The position numbers and the translations under genes were made by a program. From the NCBI GenBank assembly GCA_027484445.1, contig JAIXSY010000042.1:1-64000 (forward strand): DNA of 64,000 nt. Reading direction: 5' to 3'. Under the pieces are notes generated by a model. That model saw only the letters and a program-made list of their open reading frames with translations. It had not been told where the DNA came from and did no database searches. Position 1 is the stretch's first letter. Each line of letters opens with the position of its first letter. The DNA comes from Verrucomicrobiaceae bacterium (GTDB taxonomy: Bacteria; Verrucomicrobiota; Verrucomicrobiia; Verrucomicrobiales; Verrucomicrobiaceae). Shown here one piece after another: positions 33,127 to 42,401 of this stretch.

Positions 33127-34188
33127 TCAGATGACAGGAATCTGCTGAAAACCGACCACGGTGTCGCGACCGATTTGTTTGTCCAAATGCTGACGAAGTT
33201 TGTCCATGCCTGCACCATTCTGAGCTGAAACGGGGAAGATCTTGATGCGCTTGAAACGATCTTTCAGACGCTCGAAGTGCTCTTCAGCGCCTTCGACATC
33301 CATTTTGTTCGCCACGATGAACCATGGACGCTTGGCTAGCTCATCAGAATAGAGTTTGACCTCTTTGCGCACGGTTTCTAGATCCTTGATGGGGTCGCGA
33401 CCTTCCGTGCCAGCGGTATCTACGACAAACATCAGGGTGCGACAGCGCATGATGTGACGAAGGAAGTCATGCCCCAGGCCGATGTTTTGGCTAGCACCTT
33501 CAATGAGTCCAGGAATGTCTGCCAGCGTCCCACGGCGTGTCTCATTGAAGTGAATCACTCCCACCATAGGTTGCAGGGTCGTGAATGGGTAGTTGGCAAT
33601 CTTTGGTTTGGCCGCACTCAGCTTGCTGAGCAGCGTTGATTTTCCTGCATTTGGAAAGCCGACCAAGCCTGCATCTGCAATGCTGCGTAGTTCAAAGTGA
33701 AAGAAGCCTTCTTCGCCGGGCTCTCCTGGCGTGAATTCACGAGGTGCTTGGTGCGTTGAGGTTTTGAAGTGCACATTCCCCTTGCCGCCTTTGCCGCCTT
33801 TGCAAAGGATCCAGGTTTGATTGGGTTCCGTCAGGTCCGCAAAAGGCTCAAAGGTTTCGAGCACTTCTCCGGTTTCTGGATCTTCGCTCTTGATGATTTT
33901 GGAGATCACCGTGCCAACAGGCACCTTGTAAATGATGTCTTCCGCGCTCCGTCCGGTGCATTGGTTGGCTCCACCTTTGTCTCCATCTTGAGCCAGTAGC
34001 TTCGCGTTGAAAAAATAGGTGCGCAGGCTGTTTGTGCTAGGATCAGCTAGCAAAACGATGCTGCCACCTTTACCGCCATCACCTCCATCAGGACCTCCTT
34101 TGGGGCGAAACTTGCCTCGATGGAAATGCATGGAGCCATCACCACCTTTTCCGGCGCGGGCATAAACTTTGATCTGATCGACAAACAT
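33127..34188 (-). CDS. obgE: GTPase Obg/CgtA
   Basis: This protein of about 353 residues starts at MFVDQIKVYARAGKGGDGS; the open frame adds seven upstream residues without similarity. The Obg fold is glycine-rich (HFHRGKFRPKGGPDGGDGGKGG). The G domain begins VGFPNAGKSTLLSKLSAAKPKIANYPFTTL and has DIPGLIEGASQNIGLGHDFLRHI, NKMDVE and PVSAQNGAGMD. It binds the large ribosomal subunit and takes part in ribosome assembly and stress control. The usual neighbours rpmA and rplU are not here. A 58-base gap separates it from the enolase-superfamily gene upstream. Confidence 0.96.
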   Translation of the reverse strand: MFVDQIKVYARAGKGGDGSMHFHRGKFRPKGGPDGGDGGKGGSIVLLADPSTNSLRTYFFNAKLLAQDGDKGGANQCTGRSAEDIIYKVPVGTVISKIIKSEDPETGEVLETFEPFADLTEPNQTWILCKGGKGGKGNVHFKTSTHQAPREFTPGEPGEEGFFHFELRSIADAGLVGFPNAGKSTLLSKLSAAKPKIANYPFTTLQPMVGVIHFNETRRGTLADIPGLIEGASQNIGLGHDFLRHIMRCRTLMFVVDTAGTEGRDPIKDLETVRKEVKLYSDELAKRPWFIVANKMDVEGAEEHFERLKDRFKRIKIFPVSAQNGAGMDKLRQHLDKQIGRDTVVGFQQIPVI

Positions 34189-34246
34189 GAATCGGTTGAG
34201 TAATCGCAAATCAGGCCATGCACAAGCCCGTCTGCACGTTTACCTT

Positions 34247-35641
34247 TCAAAGAACTGAAGCAGCTGCGGGTAGGTCGCGTTGGATTTCATCGACTCGATA
34301 GCCAAATCCAGAGCCGCGCAAAGTGCCTAAGTCCACAACTCCACCGCGTCGGCGATAAAGCCCAGGGTGAATTTTTTCTTCAGGGCATGAGGCAGCCGGG
34401 TAAAACTGCATGGCATTGCACTCCACCCCCTGAATCGTGCCGGCATGGGCAGCGAGTCGAGCATGGGGAATCATGGCCAGCATCGGATTGGTCAGATCTT
34501 GCACCATGAGGGGCATGCCGTGGGCCTTGGCCCAGCAGAGGCTGAGTAGAGCTCCAGTTTGTGTCTTGCAGGTTTTCAATGCTACTCCGCTCCATCCGAG
34601 TTTCCGTCCGAGACGCACAAATTCCCAGTCATGGGCGCTTTCATCCAAAAACAGCGGTTTGCGTGCCGATACACTGCGCACGTCGATCTGGTTTGCTTCT
34701 AGATCGTAGGGGAAGGGTTGCTCCACATAAAGAATCCGTGCGTATAGCTCTGGTTCTTCGGCCAAAAGTCGGTCAGTGATGTCATTCACATAGGCTGGAT
34801 CATTTGCTGTGCAGTTGAAATCAGCGCTGAACCAACGAACGCCATGTTCAAGGCCGATTTTTCCGACACGAACCATGCGTTCATAATCCCATTTGGCGTC
34901 AGTGCCACGCAGCTTGACTTTTAGGCACTTCAACCCGTCTTGCTGAATCCAGTCTGCCAGCAGAATGGGATATCCGTCCTGAGGCTCTTGGCCCGTGAGA
35001 TCCTTCGATTCTAAGGCATCGACTCCACCGACAAGATGCCAAACCGGCAACCGAAGAGGAGCGTTTGCGGCTAAGAAATCTCGGGGGTAGCGACCTTTGA
35101 AGTCCATCATGCATCCTGATTCGGGTTCGAGATAGGCGCTCAAATCTCGGTTCATGAATGGAGGGCCATAAGTAGCGTAAACATCAACGCCATGAAGGTT
35201 TCCAAAAGCATCATGAATCGCGATGTCAAAGGCACTGAATACCACAAGTGACCCCAGGTAAGGCATGGCCGCGCCTGTGGCTGCTGCATTGGCATGATTC
35301 AATTCATCTGCCAGGGGACCGTGAATGAAGTCAAAGCCGAGCTCAATGGGATGACCTTGGTTAGGCCAGCTCACTAGCTTTTCCGCGAGACGAATGGCAA
35401 ATGCCTCCATCCGTCTTGCGCGTTCACTCACGCTCAGGTTGCTGGGCCATACCCAAGAGACGCTGAGCGGAGTCTCTCCCCAGCCCCAGGCCTCTTTCCC
35501 AGTTCGATCTTGGACCTTCACACGCACTCGCAGGCACACCACTTGGCTTACGGTTTCTGGGCCGAACTTTAAAGGAACGCGCATCGTAACGGGGAGGAAA
35601 AAGAGCTCACAGCCTGCGATGCGAATGTCAGTGTTTTTCAT
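34247..35641 (-). CDS. Enolase-superfamily enzyme (mandelate racemase/muconate-lactonising type)
   Basis: This 464-residue enzyme has an N-terminal capping domain (about 1-150) and a barrel with the superfamily residues: KCLKVKLRG (Lys), WFSADFNCT (metal Asp), LYVEQPFPYD (metal Glu) and LFLDESAHDW (metal Asp). GVALKTCKTQTGALLSL supplies the second catalytic Lys region. It is longer than the usual 360-400 residues because of an insertion near 185-215 (DFLAANAPLRLPVWHLVGGVDALESKD). It abstracts the alpha proton of a carboxylate; the substrate is unknown. It may be a sugar-acid dehydratase. It is divergent from the L,D-transpeptidase across a short AT-rich gap. Confidence 0.85.
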   Translation of the reverse strand: MKNTDIRIAGCELFFLPVTMRVPLKFGPETVSQVVCLRVRVKVQDRTGKEAWGWGETPLSVSWVWPSNLSVSERARRMEAFAIRLAEKLVSWPNQGHPIELGFDFIHGPLADELNHANAAATGAAMPYLGSLVVFSAFDIAIHDAFGNLHGVDVYATYGPPFMNRDLSAYLEPESGCMMDFKGRYPRDFLAANAPLRLPVWHLVGGVDALESKDLTGQEPQDGYPILLADWIQQDGLKCLKVKLRGTDAKWDYERMVRVGKIGLEHGVRWFSADFNCTANDPAYVNDITDRLLAEEPELYARILYVEQPFPYDLEANQIDVRSVSARKPLFLDESAHDWEFVRLGRKLGWSGVALKTCKTQTGALLSLCWAKAHGMPLMVQDLTNPMLAMIPHARLAAHAGTIQGVECNAMQFYPAASCPEEKIHPGLYRRRGGVVDLGTLRGSGFGYRVDEIQRDLPAAASVL

Positions 35642-35707
35642 GCTATTGATTATTTCTGTAACAACAGAAAATATAAGGATTAGTCAGATAAAAATTGAGA
35701 ATCAAAG

Positions 35708-37078
35708 ATGGCAAGATTCACGCTGACAGCAAATCCTCACTCGACGTTACAAAAACCTGACGCTAGTCCTGATCCACCAATGCCTTCCAAGACCGACTGG
35801 TTCAGCAAACTTTGTTCTGTTTTGATGCCCTTTATTTATGGGCTCTTGGTCACATCTGCCGCGCTCGGCGTTTTGGTCCTGACGGTTTTGTTTACCGCGC
35901 ATGACAAGAAAGGTTTGGAAGGGATTCAAAAGATGCAGTCGAGGCTCTTGAGTCGTTTGCCCGGTCCAGACACGCCCCACGAGATCGCCCGTGCGGCACC
36001 CATGGCTCCCAAGCCATCATGGGTATTGCCCGAAAAGAAAACTTCGGAGAAGCCAAAGCCGCAGGAACCTCAACTTCAACAACCACCAGTGGCACAGATC
36101 ATCAAGCCAGTGATCAAGCCTTGGACATGGACGCCCCTTGTGGATGAAGTTTCGGAATTCTTTCGCACTTCCATGCCTGATTTGGGCGGGCTTCCTTTGT
36201 TAGCCTATGCGACGATGTTGGATGATGCCGAATGGGTCACCCAGTTGATCGCACGCGGTGCCGATGTGAATGAAAGGACTCCCGCTGGAGACACGCTGCT
36301 TTGCCTAGCTGTGAGAGTCGGTGCGGCGGGTAGCGCCAGGGAACTGTTGTTTGGTGGAGCTGACTGGAAACAAACTGGGCTCGAAAAGCAGCTACCGCTT
36401 CCTTTAGCTTCTTTGAGGCGAGGTGCTGATCTTTACCGTGCATTGTTGGCAGCAGGAGCTGATCCCGACACTCGATTCAGTTATCCTGTCGCCAAACAGG
36501 TGTTGGATCGTGTCACGATTCGTGACTTGAAAAATAGTCTCGAAAGTGATCGCGGAGTGACCCCGCTGATGGCCTGTGCTGCGCGAGGCGATGTGGAAGG
36601 TGCTGCTGAACTCATGCGTTGGGGAGCCAGTGCGGGCAAATGCACCACACGATATCACCGCTACCCTATTCATTTTGCAGCTGCTCAAGGTTATCTGTTT
36701 TTGATGCGCATCATTCTGGGCAGAAATCCGGATTCAGAACCGAGAGTGCTTGTGACCGTGGATCTGACGAATCAACGAGCCTGGGTTACGCTCGAAGGGC
36801 AAGTGATCGATTCTTGCCGAGTCTCAACTGGTCGTTCCGGCTACGCGACACCCGCTGGTCGATACGTCATCACGGACAAACACCGCTCTTGGACATCCAC
36901 TCTCTATCACGTGGCCATGCCATACTTCATGCGTTTGAATTGTAGTGCCATTGGGCTTCACAGCGGCTACGTGACAGGTCGCCCTGCATCACATGGCTGC
37001 ATTCGACTTCCTTATGAAAAGGCACGGGAATTTTTCGCCATCTGCAAAGTGGGCGATGAAGTGCAGATCGTGCACTGA
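35708..37078 (+). CDS. L,D-transpeptidase with ankyrin repeats
   Basis: This 456-residue protein may start at Met1 or at Met25 (MPSKTDWFSKL). A membrane anchor lies at about 37-62 (LMPFIYGLLVTSAALGVLVLTVLF), followed by a Lys/Pro/Gln-rich linker. Ankyrin repeats cover about 155-335 (DAEWVTQLIARGADVNERTPAGDTLLCLAV, GVTPLMACAARGDVEGAAELMRWGA, PIHFAAAQGYLFLMRIIL). The C-terminal YkuD domain (about 345-456) has VTVDLTNQRAWVTLEG, GYATPAGRYVI, AIGLHSGY and the catalytic SHGCIRLP. It probably cross-links peptidoglycan or attaches proteins to it. The ankyrin part suggests a protein partner. Confidence 0.87.
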   Translation: MARFTLTANPHSTLQKPDASPDPPMPSKTDWFSKLCSVLMPFIYGLLVTSAALGVLVLTVLFTAHDKKGLEGIQKMQSRLLSRLPGPDTPHEIARAAPMAPKPSWVLPEKKTSEKPKPQEPQLQQPPVAQIIKPVIKPWTWTPLVDEVSEFFRTSMPDLGGLPLLAYATMLDDAEWVTQLIARGADVNERTPAGDTLLCLAVRVGAAGSARELLFGGADWKQTGLEKQLPLPLASLRRGADLYRALLAAGADPDTRFSYPVAKQVLDRVTIRDLKNSLESDRGVTPLMACAARGDVEGAAELMRWGASAGKCTTRYHRYPIHFAAAQGYLFLMRIILGRNPDSEPRVLVTVDLTNQRAWVTLEGQVIDSCRVSTGRSGYATPAGRYVITDKHRSWTSTLYHVAMPYFMRLNCSAIGLHSGYVTGRPASHGCIRLPYEKAREFFAICKVGDEVQIVH

Positions 37079-37207
37079 ACCACTCGATTGAATCTGAAAG
37101 AGTCTGCTAGGGAGAAAAAATGCACACTGCCAGCTTTCACTGACACTGTGCATCTCTTTGGCGGAGCGATTTTTTGATTGTCAGCCCTTCCGGAAGGCAG
37201 TCATCCA

Positions 37208-37552
37208 TTAGCGACCGAACGAGAAAAACCAGCTAACTCCACCCCGAGGAGGGCATGAAGGGGCAGGAGCGATCACACGATGATGGCTGTGTCTGTAGCT
37301 TGGTGGGCAGCTTGGACGAGGATTGCAAATGCCACATTGATGGCTGCTCTGCTGAGTGACCCAGCGTCCAACAGGATTACCGCAGCGGTCATAACCGTAA
37401 ACTTGGTAAGTGGCAACGATAGGTCTGCCACAGCGAGTGTAACTAACAATGCGTGTGCTGGGTGTGTTGCAGCGATCCCAGGCTTGGCTTTCTGTGGGAA
37501 TCGAGAATCCCAGAGTGGTCAGAGCGGTGGCAATAAACAGGATCTTTTTCAT
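37208..37552 (-). CDS. Small secreted Cys-rich protein
   Basis: This 114-residue protein has a signal peptide (MKKILFIATALTTLGFSIPTESQA-W). The mature chain carries eight Cys residues, including DRCNTPSTRIVSYTRCGRP, YDRCGNPVGRW, QCGICN and two single Cys in proline-rich contexts, plus a His cluster (YRHSHHR). The C-G-R-P/C-G-N-P pattern occurs in small exported proteins of Verrucomicrobia. No function known. The Cys/His content would allow disulfides or metal binding. It is convergent with the L,D-transpeptidase gene. Confidence 0.7.
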   Translation of the reverse strand: MKKILFIATALTTLGFSIPTESQAWDRCNTPSTRIVSYTRCGRPIVATYQVYGYDRCGNPVGRWVTQQSSHQCGICNPRPSCPPSYRHSHHRVIAPAPSCPPRGGVSWFFSFGR

Positions 37553-37742
37553 AGTGTTTCGTGAACTTGGTGTTCAATGCCTTCGGACGAGGCTCCACGA
37601 AAACTATTCGACGAATTCATGATTATTTTCGCAGTTCGCCAAATCCTTGGGATGAACTGCGTCTGGCCACGCGCCTGGATCAGCGAGGCAAGGAACGCAC
37701 TCGCCCTAACCTGCGGATTCAGTTTCAAAGAAACGATTTAGG

Positions 37743-38219
37743 CTAGGCTTTGCTGATGCATGCGACTGCCATGGCTGCGATTCCTTCTTCACGTCCTACA
37801 AATCCCAATCGTTCGTTGGTGGTTGCCTTTACGCCTACTTGGCTAGCTTCGATTGCCAAAGCTTTCGCAATGTTTTCTTTCATGGCGGGCGCGAACTTCA
37901 TGACACGAGGAGCTTCGGCGACCAAAGAGGCATCGACGTTGCTGATTTGATATTCATGCTCCTTGACCAAAGCTGCTGCCTTTTCGAGGATCTTGAGGCT
38001 ACAAATGCCTTCAATGCTCGGATCTGAGGGTGGGAAGTAGTAACCAATGTCGGGCAGGCCAAGCGCGCCGAGAATCGCATCTGCAATCGCATGGCACAAG
38101 ACATCAGCGTCGGAGTGACCTTTTAAGCCACGAGTGTGAGGAATCGTGACTCCCCCCAGAATGAGTGGGCGGCCTTCCTGAAAAGGATGAACATCATAAC
38201 CAATGCCTGTGCGGAACAT
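37743..38219 (-). CDS. ispF: 2-C-methyl-D-erythritol 2,4-cyclodiphosphate synthase
   Basis: This 158-residue enzyme of the MEP isoprenoid pathway forms the cyclic diphosphate from CDP-ME 2-phosphate, releasing CMP. Hallmarks are RTGIGYDVHPF (zinc ligands D9 and H11), LKGHSDADVLCHAIADAILGA (zinc His), DIGYYFPPSDP, and VGVKATTNERLGFVGREEGIAAMAV at the C-terminus. Length is standard and it trimerises. The MEP pathway would supply precursors for the squalene/phytoene synthase also in this window. It ends four bases inside a short opposite frame considered not real. Confidence 0.96.
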   Translation of the reverse strand: MFRTGIGYDVHPFQEGRPLILGGVTIPHTRGLKGHSDADVLCHAIADAILGALGLPDIGYYFPPSDPSIEGICSLKILEKAAALVKEHEYQISNVDASLVAEAPRVMKFAPAMKENIAKALAIEASQVGVKATTNERLGFVGREEGIAAMAVACISKA

Positions 38220-38275
38220 ACTTCGCTGGATACAATCCTACCTCACATCGCGCAATCAGCTTCCATATCGCAAGA

Positions 38276-38947
38276 TTAATGATTCGCTGGAACAAGCCAG
38301 AGCTCCAGCAAGTCCATCAGACTTCCTTTCAACAGGGTTTTTCCCGTCAGTGTCAGCGAACCACTGCCCGCCGTGATTTTCAGAGTGCCTAAATTTTTCT
38401 GCTGAGGACCTTTGAGGGTGGTTTCGATCTGCGAGGTGAGGAGAAATCGAGATTCTTTGACTTCCAGCACACCGCCTTCCAGTGGACCACAGCGGTATCG
38501 AATGAAAACCTCATAACCTCCAGGTGGAAGAGAGGGAAGCTTCCACGATGCACTTGCTCCTGGTAGATTCCACCCACTCAATTCACCCGATTCGAGCGTG
38601 ACTCCATTCAATTGAGCCTGGGCCAGTGGGAATGAGATTTTGTCAGGCATCTCAGCTGTTTGGATGGCCTCTTCTCGTGTTAAGATCAGGACCATGAGAC
38701 GGTCCATTTGCTCAAGTTGGGCTTCGACCTTCTTGCGTTCTTTCAAAACAGCCATGGCACCTTCGTAGTCCCGTAGAGCGCTGCGTTGTTTTTCCAGCAT
38801 GGTTAGCTCAAGCAGATGCTTTTTGATCGGTTCAAGACTTGCCTCAATGATCTGTCGATCCAGCTTCAACCGTGACAAAAGCTGTGTCTTCGTGGAAGTT
38901 TCATCTGCCATTGCCCAGGGCACAAGGGCAAGTAGGGCGAGGCACAT
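38276..38947 (-). CDS. Hypothetical secreted coiled-coil protein
   Basis: This protein of about 223 residues starts at MCLALLALVPWAMA-DET, a signal peptide; Met codons at 38998 and further upstream are alternatives. A coiled coil of about 90 residues follows (LLELTMLEKQRSALRDYEGAMAVLKERKKVEAQLEQMDRLM). Then comes a beta-rich domain with SGWNLPGASASWKLPSLPPGGYEVFIRYRCGPLEGG, which resembles a carbohydrate-binding-like fold used in many planctomycetal and verrucomicrobial proteins. Function unknown. It lies 57 bases after ispF's start on the same strand. Confidence 0.6.
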   Translation of the reverse strand: MCLALLALVPWAMADETSTKTQLLSRLKLDRQIIEASLEPIKKHLLELTMLEKQRSALRDYEGAMAVLKERKKVEAQLEQMDRLMVLILTREEAIQTAEMPDKISFPLAQAQLNGVTLESGELSGWNLPGASASWKLPSLPPGGYEVFIRYRCGPLEGGVLEVKESRFLLTSQIETTLKGPQQKNLGTLKITAGSGSLTLTGKTLLKGSLMDLLELWLVPANH

Positions 38948-39108
38948 GCACCTTCGCTTTTGAACAAGCCAAAGGGAAATGAGCTGAGCACAAACCATGA
39001 TCAGACGTGGCAATCTCGTGGCACTGACGGATAGGAATGTTGGATTCAGTTTTCTGAAGCTCATTGCGTTCTTTGGTCCCTCAATGCGGTGTCTCATGAA
39101 CATGATTC

Positions 39109-40266
39109 TTAGAGAGATGTGAGGCTCAAAAGGTATCGGCGAAAGAATTCGGCCCCGGCTTCCAAATCAGAAACTTCGATGTATTCATCCTTGGTGTGAG
39201 CCTGCGCAATGCTTCCAGGGCCGATCGCAATGGCAGGCGTTCCGGCGGCTGACAAAAAAGCAGCATCGCAGAACCAAGGCGCACCTGCGAGAGGTGCTCC
39301 ACATTCGACCAGCTTTTTTACCAACAAATGATCAGGATCAGTGTCCAGAGGGTTAGTTTCAGGCAGGAAATCGAGCGTGGCTTCAGGGTCGATTTTCAAA
39401 ACAAAATCACGAAGAGCTTTTTCTGCACCACCATTCTTGATGAGCTCAGGGGTGGTGCGCATGTCCACGCGTAAGGTGCAACGATCCGCAACGATATTCG
39501 TCCGGCTACCGCCACGGATCATGCCTAAGTTGATGGTGCTCGTGCCGAGCCATGGATCCATGCCGCTCAGTTGCTTCAAATGCTGCCGAAACTTAGTGTC
39601 GAGCGCCTGGATCATCTCTGCCATCTTTACAATGGCATTCACGCCGCGCTCTGGTGTGGCTCCGTGGGCAGCGATTCCATGAGTGTGGATGTCAGCCCAT
39701 AGGCAGCCTTTGTGCCGAAAAACGGTCTGCAGAAGGGTGGGTTCTCCAATGATTGCTAAATCATAGGCTGGGTATTTTTGGGCGAAATGTCGCGAACCGA
39801 GCTGTGCGCTTTCCTCGGACATGAATCCTACAAAATGCACTTCGACATCTAAGGAAGGAAGCTTTTCAGAAAGTTCATGAAGCGCCCAGAGCATGGCGGC
39901 CATAGGGCCTTTCGTGTCGCTGGCTCCACGTCCCCAGATGCGTCCATCACGCACTTCACCACCAAAGGGTGGGATGGTCATGCCGCTCACACTCACGGTG
40001 TCGGTGTGGGGTGCAAAAAGAATTCGTCGCTTTCGTTTGCCTTTTGGATGCGGATATGAGGGGAACCGCCCGATGACATTCGGACGTCCATTCTGAATCT
40101 CATCGAAGCTGACATCTGCTCCAGATCGACGAAGAAAATTTCCGACATACTCAGCACAGGCAGCTTCACCTGTCGCGTCAGTGCCAGGATCACCATCGGG
40201 GTTGACCGAGGGAATTCTGACCAGCGCTTGGCAAAGCTCGACAACGTTGCTGGGAAAAGAAGTCAT
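39109..40266 (-). CDS. M20-family metallopeptidase/deacylase (ArgE/DapE/CPG2 group)
   Basis: This 385-residue di-zinc hydrolase has FAPHTDTV with zinc ligand H87, GRGASDTKGPMAAM with the bridging Asp D117, and MSEESAQLGS with the catalytic Glu. IIGEPT supplies a further ligand, and a dimerisation domain lies at about 185-300 (IHTHGIAAHGATPERGVNAI). The closing His is in IAQAHTKDEYIEVSD. Members remove acyl groups from ornithine, succinyl-diaminopimelate or other amino acids, or cleave dipeptides; sequence alone does not decide which. argE is possible, since argA is in the window but distant. Confidence 0.87.
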   Translation of the reverse strand: MTSFPSNVVELCQALVRIPSVNPDGDPGTDATGEAACAEYVGNFLRRSGADVSFDEIQNGRPNVIGRFPSYPHPKGKRKRRILFAPHTDTVSVSGMTIPPFGGEVRDGRIWGRGASDTKGPMAAMLWALHELSEKLPSLDVEVHFVGFMSEESAQLGSRHFAQKYPAYDLAIIGEPTLLQTVFRHKGCLWADIHTHGIAAHGATPERGVNAIVKMAEMIQALDTKFRQHLKQLSGMDPWLGTSTINLGMIRGGSRTNIVADRCTLRVDMRTTPELIKNGGAEKALRDFVLKIDPEATLDFLPETNPLDTDPDHLLVKKLVECGAPLAGAPWFCDAAFLSAAGTPAIAIGPGSIAQAHTKDEYIEVSDLEAGAEFFRRYLLSLTSL

Positions 40267-40498
40267 CGCTCAGGGTAAGCGCTATTTGAGCGAGGCTCAA
40301 CCTTCCTATCTCGACAAGACATCAATCCTTCATGGGCAGTTGCCTAGAATGTGAAGCCAACGCTCAGCTTCAAAGGTTGATCCTCAACTTCCCCAGCACA
40401 GGAATGTGTTTGGTGCGGCTCAAGGAATGCGAAGCTGAATCGAAATTCGACAAAAGTTGTATCTTGAGCGAGTGGAAGACGTTCCTCCACGGCTGACG

Positions 40499-41770
40499 AT
40501 GTCTCTTTTCTTCAAAATCCTCCGAGTCCTGTTGCCTGTATTCATACTGGCTGCCTGTGCTTGGTGGGTGGTTTGGTTAGTTTCAAATCCACCCGAACAA
40601 GAACGAGTGACGGCACCGGTAAGCCTTGTCCGAGTTGAAGGCACGGTTTTGAAAAAAACGCGCTATGAGATGCGCGTGAAATCACAAGGCACGGTTCAAC
40701 CTAGAACCAGAAGCACCCTGCTTCCCGAGGTGGCTGGCAGAATCATGGAAGTCAGCCCCTCTTTCAGACCAGGAGGTTTTTTTGAAAAGGATGCGGTTTT
40801 GATTCGGCTGGATCCTACGGATTATGAGGCTGCCATCACCATCGCAAAAGCGGAGCTGGCGCAGTCTGAGGTGAATGTGGCTGAGGAAGAGGCAAGAGCT
40901 CAACAAGCGATTGAAAACTGGCGCGCGCTTGGGCGTTCGGGTGATCCATCATCGTTGGTCTCACGTGCTCCGCAGTTGGCTCTCGCACGGGCCAATTTGG
41001 CAGCCGCGAAAGCGAGGGTTACTCGCGCTGAGCGTGATTTAGAGCGCACTTGGATTCGAGCTCCCTATCAAGGGCAGGTGTTGGAGCAAAATGTCGATGT
41101 TGGTCAGTTTGTTTCTCAGGGAACAACACTCGGAACCATCTTCGCGGTGGATTATGTGGAGGTTCGACTGCCTCTACCGGAGCGAGAAAGACAGTTTTTG
41201 AAACTGCCACAGCCTTTTCGAGATCGCGCGATTGATGCGATGACCAAGGTCGAGCTTCGTTCCTCCGTCACAGGAAAAGCAGCCACCTGGACAGGTCAGA
41301 TCATTCGCGTGGAGAGCAACATCGATCAACAGACACGGCAGACCATGGCCGTGGCACAGATCATCGACCCTTATGGCAGCAGCCGAGGCACTTACTTGCC
41401 ACTGACTATTGGTTCTTTTGTTGAAGCTGAGATCGAAGGAGACCCGCTGGAAAATGTTTATGTGATTCCGCGTCAGGCTGTGCGTGCAGGAAACGAAATC
41501 ATCTTGATCGATCGTCCTCAGAACACCTTGCGGCGCGTTACAGTCGAACCTTTGGTTAGCAATGAGAAACACATCGTGATCTCGGCATCGTCGATGCTAA
41601 CTCCACCCGATGGCGCAGTGCTTTGCATTACTCCCATTCCATTCCCTGCGGATGGTGCTCGTGTGCTTCCTACCATTGATGGTGCTGCGCCTGCACTCGA
41701 AAAACCTCACGCAGATGTTCGAAAAGAAAGTTCAAAACCTGCGATTTTGAGTCAGAAAAGTCAGTCATAG
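40499..41770 (+). CDS. Efflux RND periplasmic adaptor (HlyD/MFP family), orphan
   Basis: This protein of about 423 residues starts at MSLFFKILRVLLPVFILAACAWWVVWLV, an N-terminal membrane anchor; a Met 14 codons upstream is possible. Membrane-fusion features are RVKSQGTVQPRTRSTLLPEVAGRIMEVSPSF (first lipoyl half) and a coiled-coil hairpin at about 110-185 (AITIAKAELAQSEVNVAEEEARAQQAI through AAAKARVTRAERDLE). RTWIRAPYQGQVLEQNVDVGQFVSQG (second lipoyl half) and a beta-barrel domain follow. No inner-membrane pump or TolC gene is next to it; a 630-base AT-rich gap follows. The transported substrate is unknown. Confidence 0.85.
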   Translation: MSLFFKILRVLLPVFILAACAWWVVWLVSNPPEQERVTAPVSLVRVEGTVLKKTRYEMRVKSQGTVQPRTRSTLLPEVAGRIMEVSPSFRPGGFFEKDAVLIRLDPTDYEAAITIAKAELAQSEVNVAEEEARAQQAIENWRALGRSGDPSSLVSRAPQLALARANLAAAKARVTRAERDLERTWIRAPYQGQVLEQNVDVGQFVSQGTTLGTIFAVDYVEVRLPLPERERQFLKLPQPFRDRAIDAMTKVELRSSVTGKAATWTGQIIRVESNIDQQTRQTMAVAQIIDPYGSSRGTYLPLTIGSFVEAEIEGDPLENVYVIPRQAVRAGNEIILIDRPQNTLRRVTVEPLVSNEKHIVISASSMLTPPDGAVLCITPIPFPADGARVLPTIDGAAPALEKPHADVRKESSKPAILSQKSQS

Positions 41771-42401
41771 TGCCCGCAATTCTTGGGTGCGAGGGAAAAA
41801 GGCAACTGAGATGATGCAAAAAAACTAACGCAAGAGCCAAAGGGTTGTCTTTGACGCTGTGGATCGTGTGTAGCGCGTCTTATGGTAGAAGAGCAAGAAA
41901 TGGGAACCGTCCGCAATTTCTAGCAAAGCCAAGTCCCAGTAATTTTGGATACACCAAGTTTTTCTGTCTCTTGGCATGGAGAAAGTGCAAAAATGGCAAA
42001 TCTATAACTTCAATTGCTCTGCGCTCTCTGATTAATTGGCAATTCAAAATTAATTACATATACAGAATGCAGTGTATTTTTGTGGGTTTGGTTTAAAATT
42101 AATTTTAATAATAGTTAAAATAAATCATTATTAATTTAGTATTTTGGATTTAAATCTTAAATAGAACTATATTATTATAAATTCAAAATCTAAAATTGAT
42201 TTATTTAGGATTGGGCAAAAATAATTTCGCCTCGCCGTGGCTCTGGTAAGATGTGGACCGTATAAAACTTGGAAGAGGGTGATCCACTATTTTTTCCTGA
42301 CTTCTGAGAAGTCTGCTTGCACCATTGTCCCAGAATGTGTGATGTTGAAAAAGTTGAGGGAATAGCTGGGTTGAACTTCCTTCACATAACGATCCAACAC
42401 C
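41771..42401. other. AT-rich non-coding region upstream of the PhcB-like operon
   Basis: These 631 bases hold no convincing gene. From about 42041 to 42210 the composition becomes extremely AT-rich (long runs of A/T words such as AAATTAATTTTAATAATAG), far from the rest of the window. Short inverted TTAAT/ATTAA words occur but no long hairpin was found. It probably contains the promoter and regulatory sites of the methyltransferase-kinase operon, and could bind a nucleoid protein. Transfer from an AT-rich source is another reading. Confidence 0.5.

Noticed and set aside
37561..37746. 61-residue plus-strand frame next to ispF
   Set aside because: Short, no signal, no recognised family, no clear start context, and two other short frames cover the same bases. 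Not supportable as a gene.
41845..42096. 83-residue frame in the AT-rich gap
   Set aside because: Composition shifts along its length, it ends inside the AT-rich stretch and matches no family.
42041..42210. Possible replication origin in the AT-rich stretch
   Set aside because: No DnaA-box clusters and no dnaA, dnaN or gidA genes nearby. AT content alone is not enough.
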